In this document: positions 17,465 through 25,632 of the stretch, piece after piece | How the letters are laid out: each line of letters begins with the position of its first letter | How positions within the stretch are numbered: the stretch's first letter is position 1 | Origin: Bradyrhizobium yuanmingense | GTDB lineage: Bacteria; Pseudomonadota; Alphaproteobacteria; Rhizobiales; Xanthobacteraceae | Assembly (NCBI RefSeq): GCF_029167105.1 | Contig: NZ_JARFML010000001.1 | Span: 248,001-312,000, forward strand | Direction: 5' to 3' | DNA length: 64,000 nucleotides | Program-made: the position numbers and the translations under genes | The notes under the pieces: generated by a model | Told to the model about the DNA's origin: nothing | The model's input: only the letters and a program-made list of their open reading frames with translations | Database searches by the model: none

Positions 17465-18253
17465 TTACCTGTTGAACTTGATGTTCTGAAGCGTCGTGAG
17501 CACGTTGGTATCCATGCTGACCGACGTCGCGGCGCCGGCGATCAGGACCAGCGCGGGATTGGTCGAGCTGTCGTTCCGGGCCTGGGTCGCATCCCACATC
17601 GCCGCAAAGCGCTGCACGAACTTGGTCACCTTGGCCGGATCCTGGAAGTCGGTGAGCTTGATCCTGTCCGCGATCATCTTGGCCTGGGCGTCGATGTTGG
17701 CCGCGCTGATCGTCGACGGCAGGCCGAGCGCGGTCTGCACCACCTGCGTCAACGCCTTGTCGGCCAGGATCTGGTAGGCGGTCGTGATCGTGGACGCCTT
17801 GCGGGTGAAATACAGCGCCAAACGCAGGCCTTCGTTCTGATCGCCGGCCTTCTCCTCCATCGTCTGCGTGACGTATTGGGTCGCGGTGCCGGTCGTGGCT
17901 GCGGCGCTCTGGGTCGCCTTGTCGCCGAGTGCGGCGAAATTGAAGGCGGTTGCGAACTGCCGGTAGCGGACGTCGGTCAGCTTGTTGGCGAAGGCGTCCT
18001 TGCTCGCGACGCCCTCGGTCAGCACCTTGCGCATGAACGCCTTGGCGTACGTCATGTCGCTGAGGCCATAGGCCTTCATCGCATAGGAATAGAGACGATA
18101 GTCCTTCAGGAAGTCGTCGATCGTCTTCACCTTGCCGATATGGCTGAGGAAGTAGTCGGTCTCGCGGCTGACATCCGGCTGCTTCGCGACCTGCGTCAGC
18201 GACTTGCCCATGTCCTTGGTCAGCCTGGTGTAGTCCGCGATGGTGGATAGCAT
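17465..18253 (-). CDS. DUF1217-domain flagellar-locus protein
   Basis: 262-residue protein of the DUF1217 family, mainly known from rhizobial flagellar clusters and of unknown function. It is helical and rich in Ala, Thr and Asp, has no signal peptide, and carries repeated motifs such as ALGLPSTISAANIDAQAKMI and FVQRFAAMWDATQA. It starts the minus-strand group with flgF and fliI. The absence of a Sec signal and its neighbours suggest an axial, export or cytoplasmic flagellar role. It is divergent from motA. Confidence 0.85.
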   Translation of the reverse strand: MLSTIADYTRLTKDMGKSLTQVAKQPDVSRETDYFLSHIGKVKTIDDFLKDYRLYSYAMKAYGLSDMTYAKAFMRKVLTEGVASKDAFANKLTDVRYRQFATAFNFAALGDKATQSAAATTGTATQYVTQTMEEKAGDQNEGLRLALYFTRKASTITTAYQILADKALTQVVQTALGLPSTISAANIDAQAKMIADRIKLTDFQDPAKVTKFVQRFAAMWDATQARNDSSTNPALVLIAGAATSVSMDTNVLTTLQNIKFNR

Positions 18254-18307
18254 GACACGCGCCCCTCTGGCCGCCGGTGCGACCCCGCTTCAAGCTGCCG
18301 GCAATTG

Positions 18308-18348
18308 CTTGCGCGGGGCTGGCGACCTCGAAGCCAGCTTCGCGCAAG
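18308..18348. promoter_or_regulatory. 16-bp-arm palindrome in the divergent DUF1217/motA promoter region
   Basis: Left arm cttgcgcggggctggc (18308-18323) and right arm gccagcttcgcgcaag (18333-18348) match at 14 of 16 positions around a 9-base loop. The two mismatches would be G-U pairs in RNA. It lies between the starts of two divergent flagellar transcription units, so it could be an operator for a dimeric regulator or a 5' leader hairpin of motA mRNA. Confidence 0.65.
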
Positions 18349-18395
18349 CGTCGCCGACTAGGTATTCCAGGTGGGATCGGCGATGGAGCGGCGCG

Positions 18396-19292
18396 TTGGG
18401 CAGTTTCGTGGGGATTTTCATCACGGTAGCGGCGCTGCTCGGCGGCTTTGCCGCCATGGGCGGGCATCTGGCCGTGCTCATGCAGCCGTGGGAGTTCGTG
18501 ATCATCATGGGAACCGCGGTCGGCACCTTCATCGTGGCCAATCCATGGAAGACGGTGGTGGACACGGGCGTCGCCTGCATGCAGGCCATCACCGGCGCGG
18601 TGCCCGGCCAGCGCTACTACCTTGACCTGCTCGGCGCGCTCCACGCTCTGATGCGCGAGCTGCGTGGCAAGGGGCGCAACGAAGTCGAGGCGCATATCGA
18701 CGATCCCGCCTCCTCCGAAATCTTCAAGGCGTTCCCCAGCGTGCTCGGAGATCCCTCGCTGCTCCAGTTCATCTGCGACTATGTCCGCCTCATCATCATG
18801 GGCAATGCGCGCACGCACGAGATCGAGGCGCTGATGGACGAGGAGATCCATACCATCGTAAAAGGCAAGCTGGCGCCCTATCATGCGCTGGTGACGGTGT
18901 CCGAGGCGCTGCCGGCGCTCGGCATCGTCGCCGCCGTGCTTGGCGTCATCAAGGCGATGGGCGCGCTCGACCAGTCTCCGAAATTATTGGGCGGCTTTAT
19001 CGGTGCAGCCCTGGTAGGCACCTTCGCTGGCATCTTCCTGTCCTATGGCGTGCTTTCGCCCTTCGCGATCAAGATCAAGATGACGCGCGAGAAGAAGTGT
19101 CGGCCCTACATCATCGTCAAGCAGACGCTGCTGGCATTCATGAACGGTGCCATGCCGCAGATCGCCGTCGAGCACGGCCGCAAGATGATCTCCAGCAGCG
19201 AGCGTCCCTCGATCGACGTCGTCGAGAACGAGACGATCGCAGGTCCCAAGGCCGTCGTTGCCGACGCTGAACCCAAGGCGGCGCGCGCATGA
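18396..19292 (+). CDS. motA: Flagellar stator protein MotA
   Basis: 298-residue inner-membrane stator subunit that, with MotB, conducts ions to drive rotation. It has four hydrophobic segments (FVGIFITVAALLGGFAAMG and PWEFVIIMGTAVGTFIVAN near the N-terminus; LPALGIVAAVLGVIKAMG and a fourth near residue 205) and a large cytoplasmic loop. I chose TTG 18396: the family start aligns there and GGAG lies seven bases upstream. An in-frame ATG at 18240 would overlap the divergent gene and add an unrelated 52 residues. The stop overlaps fliM by four bases. Confidence 0.92.
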   Translation: MGSFVGIFITVAALLGGFAAMGGHLAVLMQPWEFVIIMGTAVGTFIVANPWKTVVDTGVACMQAITGAVPGQRYYLDLLGALHALMRELRGKGRNEVEAHIDDPASSEIFKAFPSVLGDPSLLQFICDYVRLIIMGNARTHEIEALMDEEIHTIVKGKLAPYHALVTVSEALPALGIVAAVLGVIKAMGALDQSPKLLGGFIGAALVGTFAGIFLSYGVLSPFAIKIKMTREKKCRPYIIVKQTLLAFMNGAMPQIAVEHGRKMISSSERPSIDVVENETIAGPKAVVADAEPKAARA

Positions 19293-20230
19293 TGATGGAA
19301 GACGCCGAGGTCGACCAGCGCAAGCAGCTGCCGAACTACCTGCTGGACGCTGCCGGCATATCGATCGAGCGTATGCCGATGCTCAATGTGATCTTCGATC
19401 GCATGGCGGCATCGTGCACCGACAGCCTGCAGCCGATGGCCGGAACGCCCTGCTATTTCTCGGTCAACGGCATCACCAACGACCGTGTCGGCGATATCAT
19501 CAAGGACTACGAGGCCAACGCGGTCGCGGCGGTGCTCTATGCCGAGCAGTGGGACTCCCGCGTCATCATCATGCTGGACCGTGACTTCGTGTTCACGATG
19601 GTCGAAGCGATGTTCGGATCCGACGGCGCCGAGCCGCCGCTCGATGTTGAGCGCGCGTTCTCCAACATCGAGCTCCGCCTGGTCCAGGCGCTGTTCGAAC
19701 GGTTCGCCAAGGCGTTGCAATCCGCCTTCGCCGGCACGTCGAACGTGACCTTTCGCGTCGAGCGGGTCGAGACTGCGATGGCCTCGCTCGCGATCGGGCG
19801 GAGCGGCAACATGTCGATCTGCGCGAACATCATGCTGCAAGCGCTCTACCGCGGCGGCCAGATGTTCCTCATCATTCCGCACTCCGCGCTCAATCCGCTG
19901 CGCCAGAAGCTCGCTCACGTGGTCGTCAGCGACGGTCGCGCCGCCGACCCACGCTGGCGCGAGCAGATGGAAAGCGAGGTGCAGCGGACGGAGGTGACGC
20001 TCAGCGCCGTGCTCGACGAGAAGATGGTGACGCTCGGCGACGTCGTGAAGTTCGAGGTCGGGCAGGTGCTCGAGCTCGAGGCCACGCCGCGCACGCTGGC
20101 CCGTCTCGAAAGCAACAATCAGGTGTTGTTCTGGTGTCAGATCGGCCAGCTCGACGGCTATTACGCCATGCAGGTGGCAGATCCCGTCGATCAGAAGCGG
20201 GAGTTCGTCGATGATATCCTATCTCGTTGA
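19289..20230 (+). CDS. fliM: Flagellar switch protein FliM
   Basis: 313-residue C-ring protein linking FliG to FliN. The CheC-like middle domain and the C-terminal SpoA domain (VTLGDVVKFEVGQVLELE, then VLFWCQIGQLDGYYAMQV) are present. The N-terminus (MMMEDAEVDQRKQLPNYLL) lacks the LSQxEIDALL peptide that binds phosphorylated CheY in enterobacterial FliM. Three consecutive ATG codons (19289, 19292, 19295) are possible starts. It overlaps both motA and the small membrane protein gene downstream. Confidence 0.93.
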   Translation: MMMEDAEVDQRKQLPNYLLDAAGISIERMPMLNVIFDRMAASCTDSLQPMAGTPCYFSVNGITNDRVGDIIKDYEANAVAAVLYAEQWDSRVIIMLDRDFVFTMVEAMFGSDGAEPPLDVERAFSNIELRLVQALFERFAKALQSAFAGTSNVTFRVERVETAMASLAIGRSGNMSICANIMLQALYRGGQMFLIIPHSALNPLRQKLAHVVVSDGRAADPRWREQMESEVQRTEVTLSAVLDEKMVTLGDVVKFEVGQVLELEATPRTLARLESNNQVLFWCQIGQLDGYYAMQVADPVDQKREFVDDILSR

Positions 20231-20516
20231 TATCGTGCTGCTGGCTGCGCTCGCCTTCACCAGCATGCGGGTGACCAGGATGCACCGCGAGCTGGCGCGG
20301 CTGCGCAGCTATCAGGGCGAATTCTCCACCATCATGCACGAGACCGCGGGTGCCTTCGACACGGTCATCACCGCGGCGCACGATTCAACCGCGAATCTCG
20401 GACGCCTCGCCAACGTGTTGAGCACGAAGATCGACCAGGCTCACGAGGCGATCGCGGCGCTCGATGCGCGCAGCGGGCTCGCACCCGCGGCGACCGCCGA
20501 GCTGAACAAGCACTGA
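20211..20516 (+). CDS. Small membrane-anchored coiled-coil protein between fliM and fliN
   Basis: 101-residue protein with one N-terminal membrane segment (MISYLVDIVLLAALAFTSM) and a basic helical tail that looks like a coiled coil. It overlaps the end of fliM by 20 bases in another frame, which supports a real, translationally coupled gene. Similar small proteins (I believe of the DUF6468 type) occur in alphaproteobacterial flagellar operons. No function is known; a role in C-ring or stator assembly is a guess from its position. Confidence 0.72.
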   Translation: MISYLVDIVLLAALAFTSMRVTRMHRELARLRSYQGEFSTIMHETAGAFDTVITAAHDSTANLGRLANVLSTKIDQAHEAIAALDARSGLAPAATAELNKH

Positions 20517-20592
20517 AAGCCGGCACCGGCAGAACAATACGGCCGGAACGCCGCGGCGCTCCGGCAGCGGAAGTACCAAGAGGCGATACCAA

Positions 20593-20967
20593 ATGGCGCA
20601 ATCCTTCGACTATGAGCCTGCATCTGCATCGACCGAGGCCGAGACCTCTCCGCTGGAACGCCTGGCCGAGATCGCCCAGCGCACCGCCGAGGAGACTGGC
20701 AAGTTCGCCAACGTCGACGCAATCTTGCGCATTCCCGTCACCATGCAGGTGGTGCTGGGATCGGCGACCATTCCGGTGGCGAACCTGATGAAGCTCGGAC
20801 GCGGCGCGGTGGTTCCGCTCGATCACCGGGTCGGCGAGCCCGTCGACGTCGTCGTCAACGGCCGCATCGTCGCCCGTGGCGAGGTGGTCGTCGTCGAAGA
20901 GGACAATTCCCGCTTCGGCGTCTCGCTGACGGAGATCGTGGGGCCGCTGGGGCAGGGTGATACCTGA
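20593..20967 (+). CDS. fliN: Flagellar switch protein FliN
   Basis: 124-residue C-ring protein. The C-terminal SpoA domain is complete: ILRIPVTMQVVLGSATIPVA, MKLGRGAVVPLDHRVGEPVD and the VNGRIVARGEVVVVE strand pair. The N-terminal 40 residues are variable, as is normal. It forms the lower rim of the switch and docks the FliH-FliI complex. It ends two bases before fliG, so the two are co-expressed. Confidence 0.95.
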   Translation: MAQSFDYEPASASTEAETSPLERLAEIAQRTAEETGKFANVDAILRIPVTMQVVLGSATIPVANLMKLGRGAVVPLDHRVGEPVDVVVNGRIVARGEVVVVEEDNSRFGVSLTEIVGPLGQGDT

Positions 20968-20969
20968 CC

Positions 20970-22010
20970 ATGGCGGCACCGGTCGGCATCGCTCCCACCA
21001 AGCAGCGAGGCGTTACCACGCTGGGCGGCACGGAAAAGGTCGCCGCGCTCCTGCTGGCCATGGGCCGGCAGGCGGCGGCGAGCGTGCTGCAGCAGTTCGA
21101 ACCGCAAGAGATCCGCATCGTCACCAAGGCGGCGGCGGAGCTGCGGCCGATCACCGCGCAGGAGCTCGAGGGGATCGTCGAGGAGTTCGCCCAGCAGTTC
21201 TCGATGGGCGCGAACATCCTCGGCACGCTCGGCGGTCTGGAGGCCGTGCTCGGCGACGTGCTGCCGGCCGACCAGGTCTCGCAGATCATGTCTGATCTGC
21301 TCGGCAATTCGAGCAGGTCGGTGTGGGACCGCGTCTCCTCGGTGTCGGAAAACTCACTGGCGAGCTACCTGTCCAAGGAGCATCCGCAGACCGCGGCGCT
21401 GATCCTGTCCAAGGTCAAGCCGGCCTGCGCGGCCAAGGTCATGAGCCAGCTGCCATCGAGCCTCCGCAACGAGCTGATGCGGCGCGTTCTGAGCCTCAAG
21501 CCGATCGTCGACGACGCCATGCGCATCATCGAGAAGACGCTGCATGAGGACCTCACATTGAACTTCGCCCGCAACCTCGGTGCCGACACCTACGCCCGCG
21601 TCGCCGACATCATCAACAAGATGGAACGCGGCCACATCGAGGACATGCTGAAGAGCCTGTCGGAGAAGCGGCCGAAGTCGGCCGAAGTGCTGAAGGAGCT
21701 GCTGTTCACCTTCGACGACGTCGTCAACCTGACGCCGAAGGCGCGCACCATGATCTTCGACCAGGTGCCGACCGATCGCATCGTCGTGGCGCTGAAGGGC
21801 ACCGACAAGCATTTCCGCGAGCTGATCCTGTCCTCGGTCGCCTCGCGCGTCCGCCGCGTCGTCGAGCACGAGCTCGCCATCGGCGAGCCGTCCAACCAGC
21901 GCGACGTGTTGGAGGCACGACGCGTGATCACCGACCTCGCGCTCGAGCTGGCGGAGAAGGGCGAAATCGAGCTCAACCCCGAGCAGGAGGATGAGCTGGT
22001 CTTCCGCTGA
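20970..22010 (+). CDS. fliG: Flagellar motor switch protein FliG
   Basis: 346-residue rotor protein that contacts FliF above and the MotA stator loop. N, middle and C domains are in order: EKVAALLLAMGRQAAASVL near the N-terminus, SKEHPQTAALILSKVKPACA (the EHPQT motif of the middle domain), and the C-terminal torque helix region with VPTDRIVVALKGTDKHFREL. Length is standard. It lies between fliN (2-base gap) and flhB (13-base gap). Confidence 0.97.
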   Translation: MAAPVGIAPTKQRGVTTLGGTEKVAALLLAMGRQAAASVLQQFEPQEIRIVTKAAAELRPITAQELEGIVEEFAQQFSMGANILGTLGGLEAVLGDVLPADQVSQIMSDLLGNSSRSVWDRVSSVSENSLASYLSKEHPQTAALILSKVKPACAAKVMSQLPSSLRNELMRRVLSLKPIVDDAMRIIEKTLHEDLTLNFARNLGADTYARVADIINKMERGHIEDMLKSLSEKRPKSAEVLKELLFTFDDVVNLTPKARTMIFDQVPTDRIVVALKGTDKHFRELILSSVASRVRRVVEHELAIGEPSNQRDVLEARRVITDLALELAEKGEIELNPEQEDELVFR

Positions 22011-22023
22011 CCGCTGAACGGGC

Positions 22024-23109
22024 ATGGCAGAAACATCCGATCAGGAGAGCAAGACAGAAGAGCCGACCGAGAAGAAAGTCCGCGATGCGCTCGAACAGGG
22101 CAAGATTCCGGTCTCTCGGGAGGCCTCCATTTTCGCCTCGATGGCCGCGCTGATGGTGATCCAGGCGTTCCTGATCGGCCAGGGCGTGCAGCAATTGACG
22201 CCGACGCTGAAGAGCCTGCTCGACGATCCCGAGGGCTTCCCGCTGTCGACCGGTGCGGACGCGCAGAACCTGCTCACCGTGGTCGGCCTGCAGGCGCTGC
22301 GATTCCTGGTGCCGCTGGTCGTCATCCTGGTGGTGTTCGGGCTCGCCGCCTCGCTGCTGCAGAACGCGCCGCGCCTGGTGCTCGAGCGGATCAAGCCTGA
22401 CTTGTCGAGGATCTCTCCGGTCAGCGGCTGGAAGCGGTTGTTCGGGACGCAGGGCCTGATCGAGTTCGCCAAGTCGCTGTTCAAGCTCGCCGCGGTGACC
22501 GCCGTGGTCGCCTTCGTGCTGCGCGCATCCGAAGCAAGGGCCTTCGAGGCCATGTACACCGATCCGGTCGCGCTGCCGGAGATGATTCTCAGCATCGCGA
22601 TGCGCATCGTCTCGGCGATCTGCATCGCCACCATCGTGCTGGTGGCGATCGATCTCGCCTGGGCGCGCTTCCACTGGCGGCGCGAGCTGCGCATGACCAA
22701 GCAGGAGATCAAGGATGAGCACAAGCAGGCGGAAGGTGATCCCCTGATCAAGGCGCGCCTGCGCTCGCTGGCGCGCGACCGGTCGCGGCAACGCATGATC
22801 GCCTCGGCCTCACGCGCGACGCTGGTGATTGCCAACCCGACGCACTTCGCGATCGCGCTGCGCTACAAGCGTGAGGAAAACGCCGCGCCGCTGGTCGTGG
22901 CCAAGGGCATGGACGTGATCGCGCTGAAGATCCGCGAGATTGCCGAGCAGAACCGAATCCCCGTCATCGAAAACAAGGCGCTGGCGCGCGCGCTCTACGA
23001 GGCAGTCCAGGTCGATCAGGTGATTCCGGCGGAATTCTTCCGGCCCGTTGCCGAGATCATCTACTTCCTCCAATCCAAGCAGGCGCCGCGGCCCGAGAGC
23101 GTCCGATAG
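22024..23109 (+). CDS. flhB: Flagellar export gate switch protein FlhB
   Basis: 361-residue inner-membrane component of the export gate that switches from rod/hook to filament substrates. The N-terminus (ESKTEEPTEKKVRDALEQGK) is the conserved family start. Four membrane segments follow. The self-cleavage motif N271-P272-T273-H274 is intact. The cytoplasmic tail is short, as in other rhizobia. It is the last gene of the motA group; a 64-base gap separates it from flgB. Confidence 0.97.
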   Translation: MAETSDQESKTEEPTEKKVRDALEQGKIPVSREASIFASMAALMVIQAFLIGQGVQQLTPTLKSLLDDPEGFPLSTGADAQNLLTVVGLQALRFLVPLVVILVVFGLAASLLQNAPRLVLERIKPDLSRISPVSGWKRLFGTQGLIEFAKSLFKLAAVTAVVAFVLRASEARAFEAMYTDPVALPEMILSIAMRIVSAICIATIVLVAIDLAWARFHWRRELRMTKQEIKDEHKQAEGDPLIKARLRSLARDRSRQRMIASASRATLVIANPTHFAIALRYKREENAAPLVVAKGMDVIALKIREIAEQNRIPVIENKALARALYEAVQVDQVIPAEFFRPVAEIIYFLQSKQAPRPESVR

Positions 23110-23173
23110 ATTTCCGAGGATGGTGCTTCGCGCAACAGCTTGACGAAAGCTTAACGCCCTAGGCTCGTCCCGA

Positions 23174-23575
23174 ATGGATCAGAATGGGGCCGTCGTGGGA
23201 CCGCTTTATCTCTTCGAACTCGCATCGTCGCAGGCGCGCTATCTCGAGCTGCGTCAGTCGACCATCGCCACCAACGTCGCCAACGCCAACACGCCGGGCT
23301 TTCGGGCGCGCGATGTTGAGCCGTTCAATAAGGTGCTCGATGGCATGCCGGTGAGGCTTGCGACGACGTCGCCTTCGCACATGCAATTGGCCGCAGCCGA
23401 GACCGACACGCGGGCGACCGCGAAGAAGGACAGCTGGGAGGTGGTTCACTCCGGCAACTCCGTCAGCCTCGAGCAGGAAATGATCAAGGGCAACGACGTC
23501 AATCGCGACTATTCGATGAACGCGGCGATCGTGCGGTCGTTTCACCGCATGGTGCTGTCGAGTGCAAAGGCCTGA
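23174..23575 (+). CDS. flgB: Flagellar proximal rod protein FlgB
   Basis: 133-residue rod protein. It has the shared axial motif IATNVANANTPGFRARDVEP near the N-terminus and a C-terminal helix (NAAIVRSFHRMVLSSAKA). The length matches other FlgB proteins. The 64-base gap upstream contains cttgacgaaagcttaacg and could hold an internal promoter, but no box is convincing. It is followed after 11 bases by flgC. Confidence 0.94.
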   Translation: MDQNGAVVGPLYLFELASSQARYLELRQSTIATNVANANTPGFRARDVEPFNKVLDGMPVRLATTSPSHMQLAAAETDTRATAKKDSWEVVHSGNSVSLEQEMIKGNDVNRDYSMNAAIVRSFHRMVLSSAKA

Positions 23576-23586
23576 GGTGAACTGAC

Positions 23587-24003
23587 ATGCTGGACTCACT
23601 GAGCGCCTCTCTGACGGTCGCAAGCTCCGGGCTCGAAGCGCAGTCGACGCGCATGCGCATCGTCTCGGAGAATCTTGCGAACGCCACCTCGACGGGGCGC
23701 GCCGCCGGTGCCGATCCGTATCAGCGCAAGACCATCACCTTCGACGCAGCGATGGATCGCGCCTCGGGCGCACAGCTCGCGAAGGTCAAGGAGATCGGGG
23801 TCGACACCACGCCTTACCGGGTGGAGTACGATCCGGGGCATCCCGCCGCCGACAAGGCCGGCTACGTCAAGCTGCCGAACGTGAACATGATGATCGAGAT
23901 GGCCGACATGCGGGAGGTCAACCGCTCCTATGAGGCCAATCTCCAGGTCGTGAAGCAGGTGAGGTCCATGCTGGGCATGACCATCGATCTCTTGAGGAGC
24001 TGA
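23587..24003 (+). CDS. flgC: Flagellar proximal rod protein FlgC
   Basis: 138-residue rod protein with the axial N-terminal motif ([20 protein letters not shown]) and the FlgC-type C-terminus [20 protein letters not shown]. The [16 protein letters not shown] segment is diagnostic. It is exported without a Sec signal. It ends two bases before fliE. Confidence 0.96.
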   Translation: MLDSLSASLTVASSGLEAQSTRMRIVSENLANATSTGRAAGADPYQRKTITFDAAMDRASGAQLAKVKEIGVDTTPYRVEYDPGHPAADKAGYVKLPNVNMMIEMADMREVNRSYEANLQVVKQVRSMLGMTIDLLRS

Positions 24004-24005
24004 CC

Positions 24006-24335
24006 ATGCTTGAGGCGATTTCATCCACCGCGATTTCCGCAGGGCAAGCCGCGAGCCGTGCGAGCGAGACGCAGGCCGTCTCGCCTGCCGCGACAACGCC
24101 GGTCCAGGCCAGTGACGATGCCGGCTTCGAATCGGTGATGAAGCAGGTGACGTCGGATGCGATCGGGACGCTGAAGACGGGCGAGGCCGCATCGATCTCG
24201 GCAATGCAGGGCAAGGAATCGACGCGCCGCGTCGTGGAGGCGCTGATGTCCGCCGAGCAGGCTTTGCAGACGGCGGTCGCGGTTCGCGACAAGGTCGTCC
24301 AAGCCTACCAGGAAGTTGTTCGGATGTCGATTTGA
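24006..24335 (+). CDS. fliE: Flagellar hook-basal body protein FliE
   Basis: 109-residue small axial protein that joins the MS ring and export gate to the rod. The variable Ala/Thr-rich N-terminus is followed by the conserved helical C-terminus: ALMSAEQALQTAVAVRDKVV and AYQEVVRMSI. Standard length and position between flgC and flgG. Confidence 0.94.
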   Translation: MLEAISSTAISAGQAASRASETQAVSPAATTPVQASDDAGFESVMKQVTSDAIGTLKTGEAASISAMQGKESTRRVVEALMSAEQALQTAVAVRDKVVQAYQEVVRMSI

Positions 24336-24353
24336 TCTGAAGGAGTGGGACCA

Positions 24354-25142
24354 GTGAAATCGCTCGCCATTGCGGCCACGGGCATGAACGCCCAGCAGAC
24401 CAACATCGAAGTCATCGCGAACAACATCGCCAACATCAACTCGACCTCCTACAAACGGGCGCGCGCGGAGTTCACCGATCTGTTCTACCAGATGGACCGC
24501 ATGCAGGGCGTCGCGAATACCAACGGCTCCTCGCCGATTCCGGAAGGTGCCAATCTCGGCCTCGGCGTCAAGTCCGCGGCGATCCGCAAGCTGCACATTC
24601 AGGGCGCGCTGACGCAGACCGGCAATCCCTATGATCTCGCGATCAACGGACGTGGCTGGTTTCAGGTGCTCGGCCCCAACAACGAGGTGCAATATACCCG
24701 TGCGGGCTCGTTCAACGTCAACGCCAACGCTCAGCTGGTCACGATCGACGGTTACCTGCTGGATCCCGCGATCACCATCCCGCAGGGGACGGTCGAGGTC
24801 ACGGTCAACCAGACCGGCCAGGTGTTTGCCAAGCTCGACACGGAAGTGAATCCGCGGCAGATCGGCCAGCTCAACCTCGCCAACTTCGCCAACGAAGCGG
24901 GTCTCGAGCCGCTGGGCAGCAATCTCTACAAGGAGACCACGGCGTCCGGCACGCCGGTCGTCGGTCTGCCGGGCGATGCCGGCTATGGCAAGATCAACCA
25001 GAAATGGCTCGAAGCCTCGAACGTCGACCCGGTCAAGGAAATCACCGAGTTGATCTCGGCACAGCGTGCCTACGAAATGAATGCCAAGGTCATCCAGGCC
25101 TCGGATGAAATGGCCCAGACGGTCTCGAAGGGCATGCGCTAG
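24354..25142 (+). CDS. flgG: Flagellar distal rod protein FlgG
   Basis: 262-residue distal rod protein. It begins [17 protein letters not shown] and continues [20 protein letters not shown], both diagnostic. The C-terminus has the [20 protein letters not shown] motif. I chose GTG 24354 because AGGAG at 24341-24345 is correctly spaced and homologues start here. GTG 24345, nine bases earlier, overlaps that ribosome binding site. Confidence 0.97.
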   Translation: MKSLAIAATGMNAQQTNIEVIANNIANINSTSYKRARAEFTDLFYQMDRMQGVANTNGSSPIPEGANLGLGVKSAAIRKLHIQGALTQTGNPYDLAINGRGWFQVLGPNNEVQYTRAGSFNVNANAQLVTIDGYLLDPAITIPQGTVEVTVNQTGQVFAKLDTEVNPRQIGQLNLANFANEAGLEPLGSNLYKETTASGTPVVGLPGDAGYGKINQKWLEASNVDPVKEITELISAQRAYEMNAKVIQASDEMAQTVSKGMR

Positions 25143-25155
25143 TTCCGGTGTCTCG

Positions 25156-25632
25156 ATGTTGAACAGGGTGGGCCTGATCGTGCGCGGGTTGGCCGCCGTG
25201 CTGCTGGTTCTCGTCGCGGCGCGGGATGCCGCGGCCGAGGAGAAGCGGCTTCCGGTGCCGGCCGTCTCGATCCGCGCCGGCGAGATGATCCGCGAGGAGA
25301 TGATCACCGAGCGCGCCTTCGCGCCGAGCCTGCTCGGCGTCGCCATGTTCATCGAGGGACGCCACATCCTGGTCGGTCGCATGGCGCGGCGCGCGCTGTT
25401 GCCGGGCCAGCCCATTCCAACCAATGCGGTGGAGGATCCCTGGACCGTCGCGCGCGGCGCCACGGTCAAGGTCGTGGTCGAGGACAGCGGCCTGTCCATC
25501 GTCACTTACGGTTCGGCGATGCAGTCGGGTGCGGCCGGCGCGCTGATCCCCGTGCGCAATACGGACACCGGCGTGATCATCAGGGGCGTCGTCCAGCCGG
25601 ACGGCAGCGTCAAGGTCATGGACGGATCATGA
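25156..25632 (+). CDS. flgA: Flagellar P-ring assembly chaperone FlgA
   Basis: 158-residue periplasmic chaperone that helps FlgI polymerise into the P ring. A Sec signal peptide (GLAAVLLVLVAARDAAA) is followed by SAF-type sequence: RAGEMIREEMI, ARRALLPGQPIPTNAVEDPW and the C-terminal strand region IIRGVVQPDGSVKV. It overlaps the flgI start by four bases (ATGA), consistent with coupled synthesis of chaperone and client. Confidence 0.92.
   Translation: MLNRVGLIVRGLAAVLLVLVAARDAAAEEKRLPVPAVSIRAGEMIREEMITERAFAPSLLGVAMFIEGRHILVGRMARRALLPGQPIPTNAVEDPWTVARGATVKVVVEDSGLSIVTYGSAMQSGAAGALIPVRNTDTGVIIRGVVQPDGSVKVMDGS

Noticed and set aside
18240..18395. Upstream ATG start for motA
   Set aside because: It would overlap the divergent DUF1217 gene and add 52 residues with no membrane or family features; the region contains a palindrome and is better read as a promoter region.
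16782..18884. Open frame of 700 codons on the minus strand
   Set aside because: It overlaps flgF and the DUF1217 gene in another frame and continues antisense to motA, with low-complexity translation.
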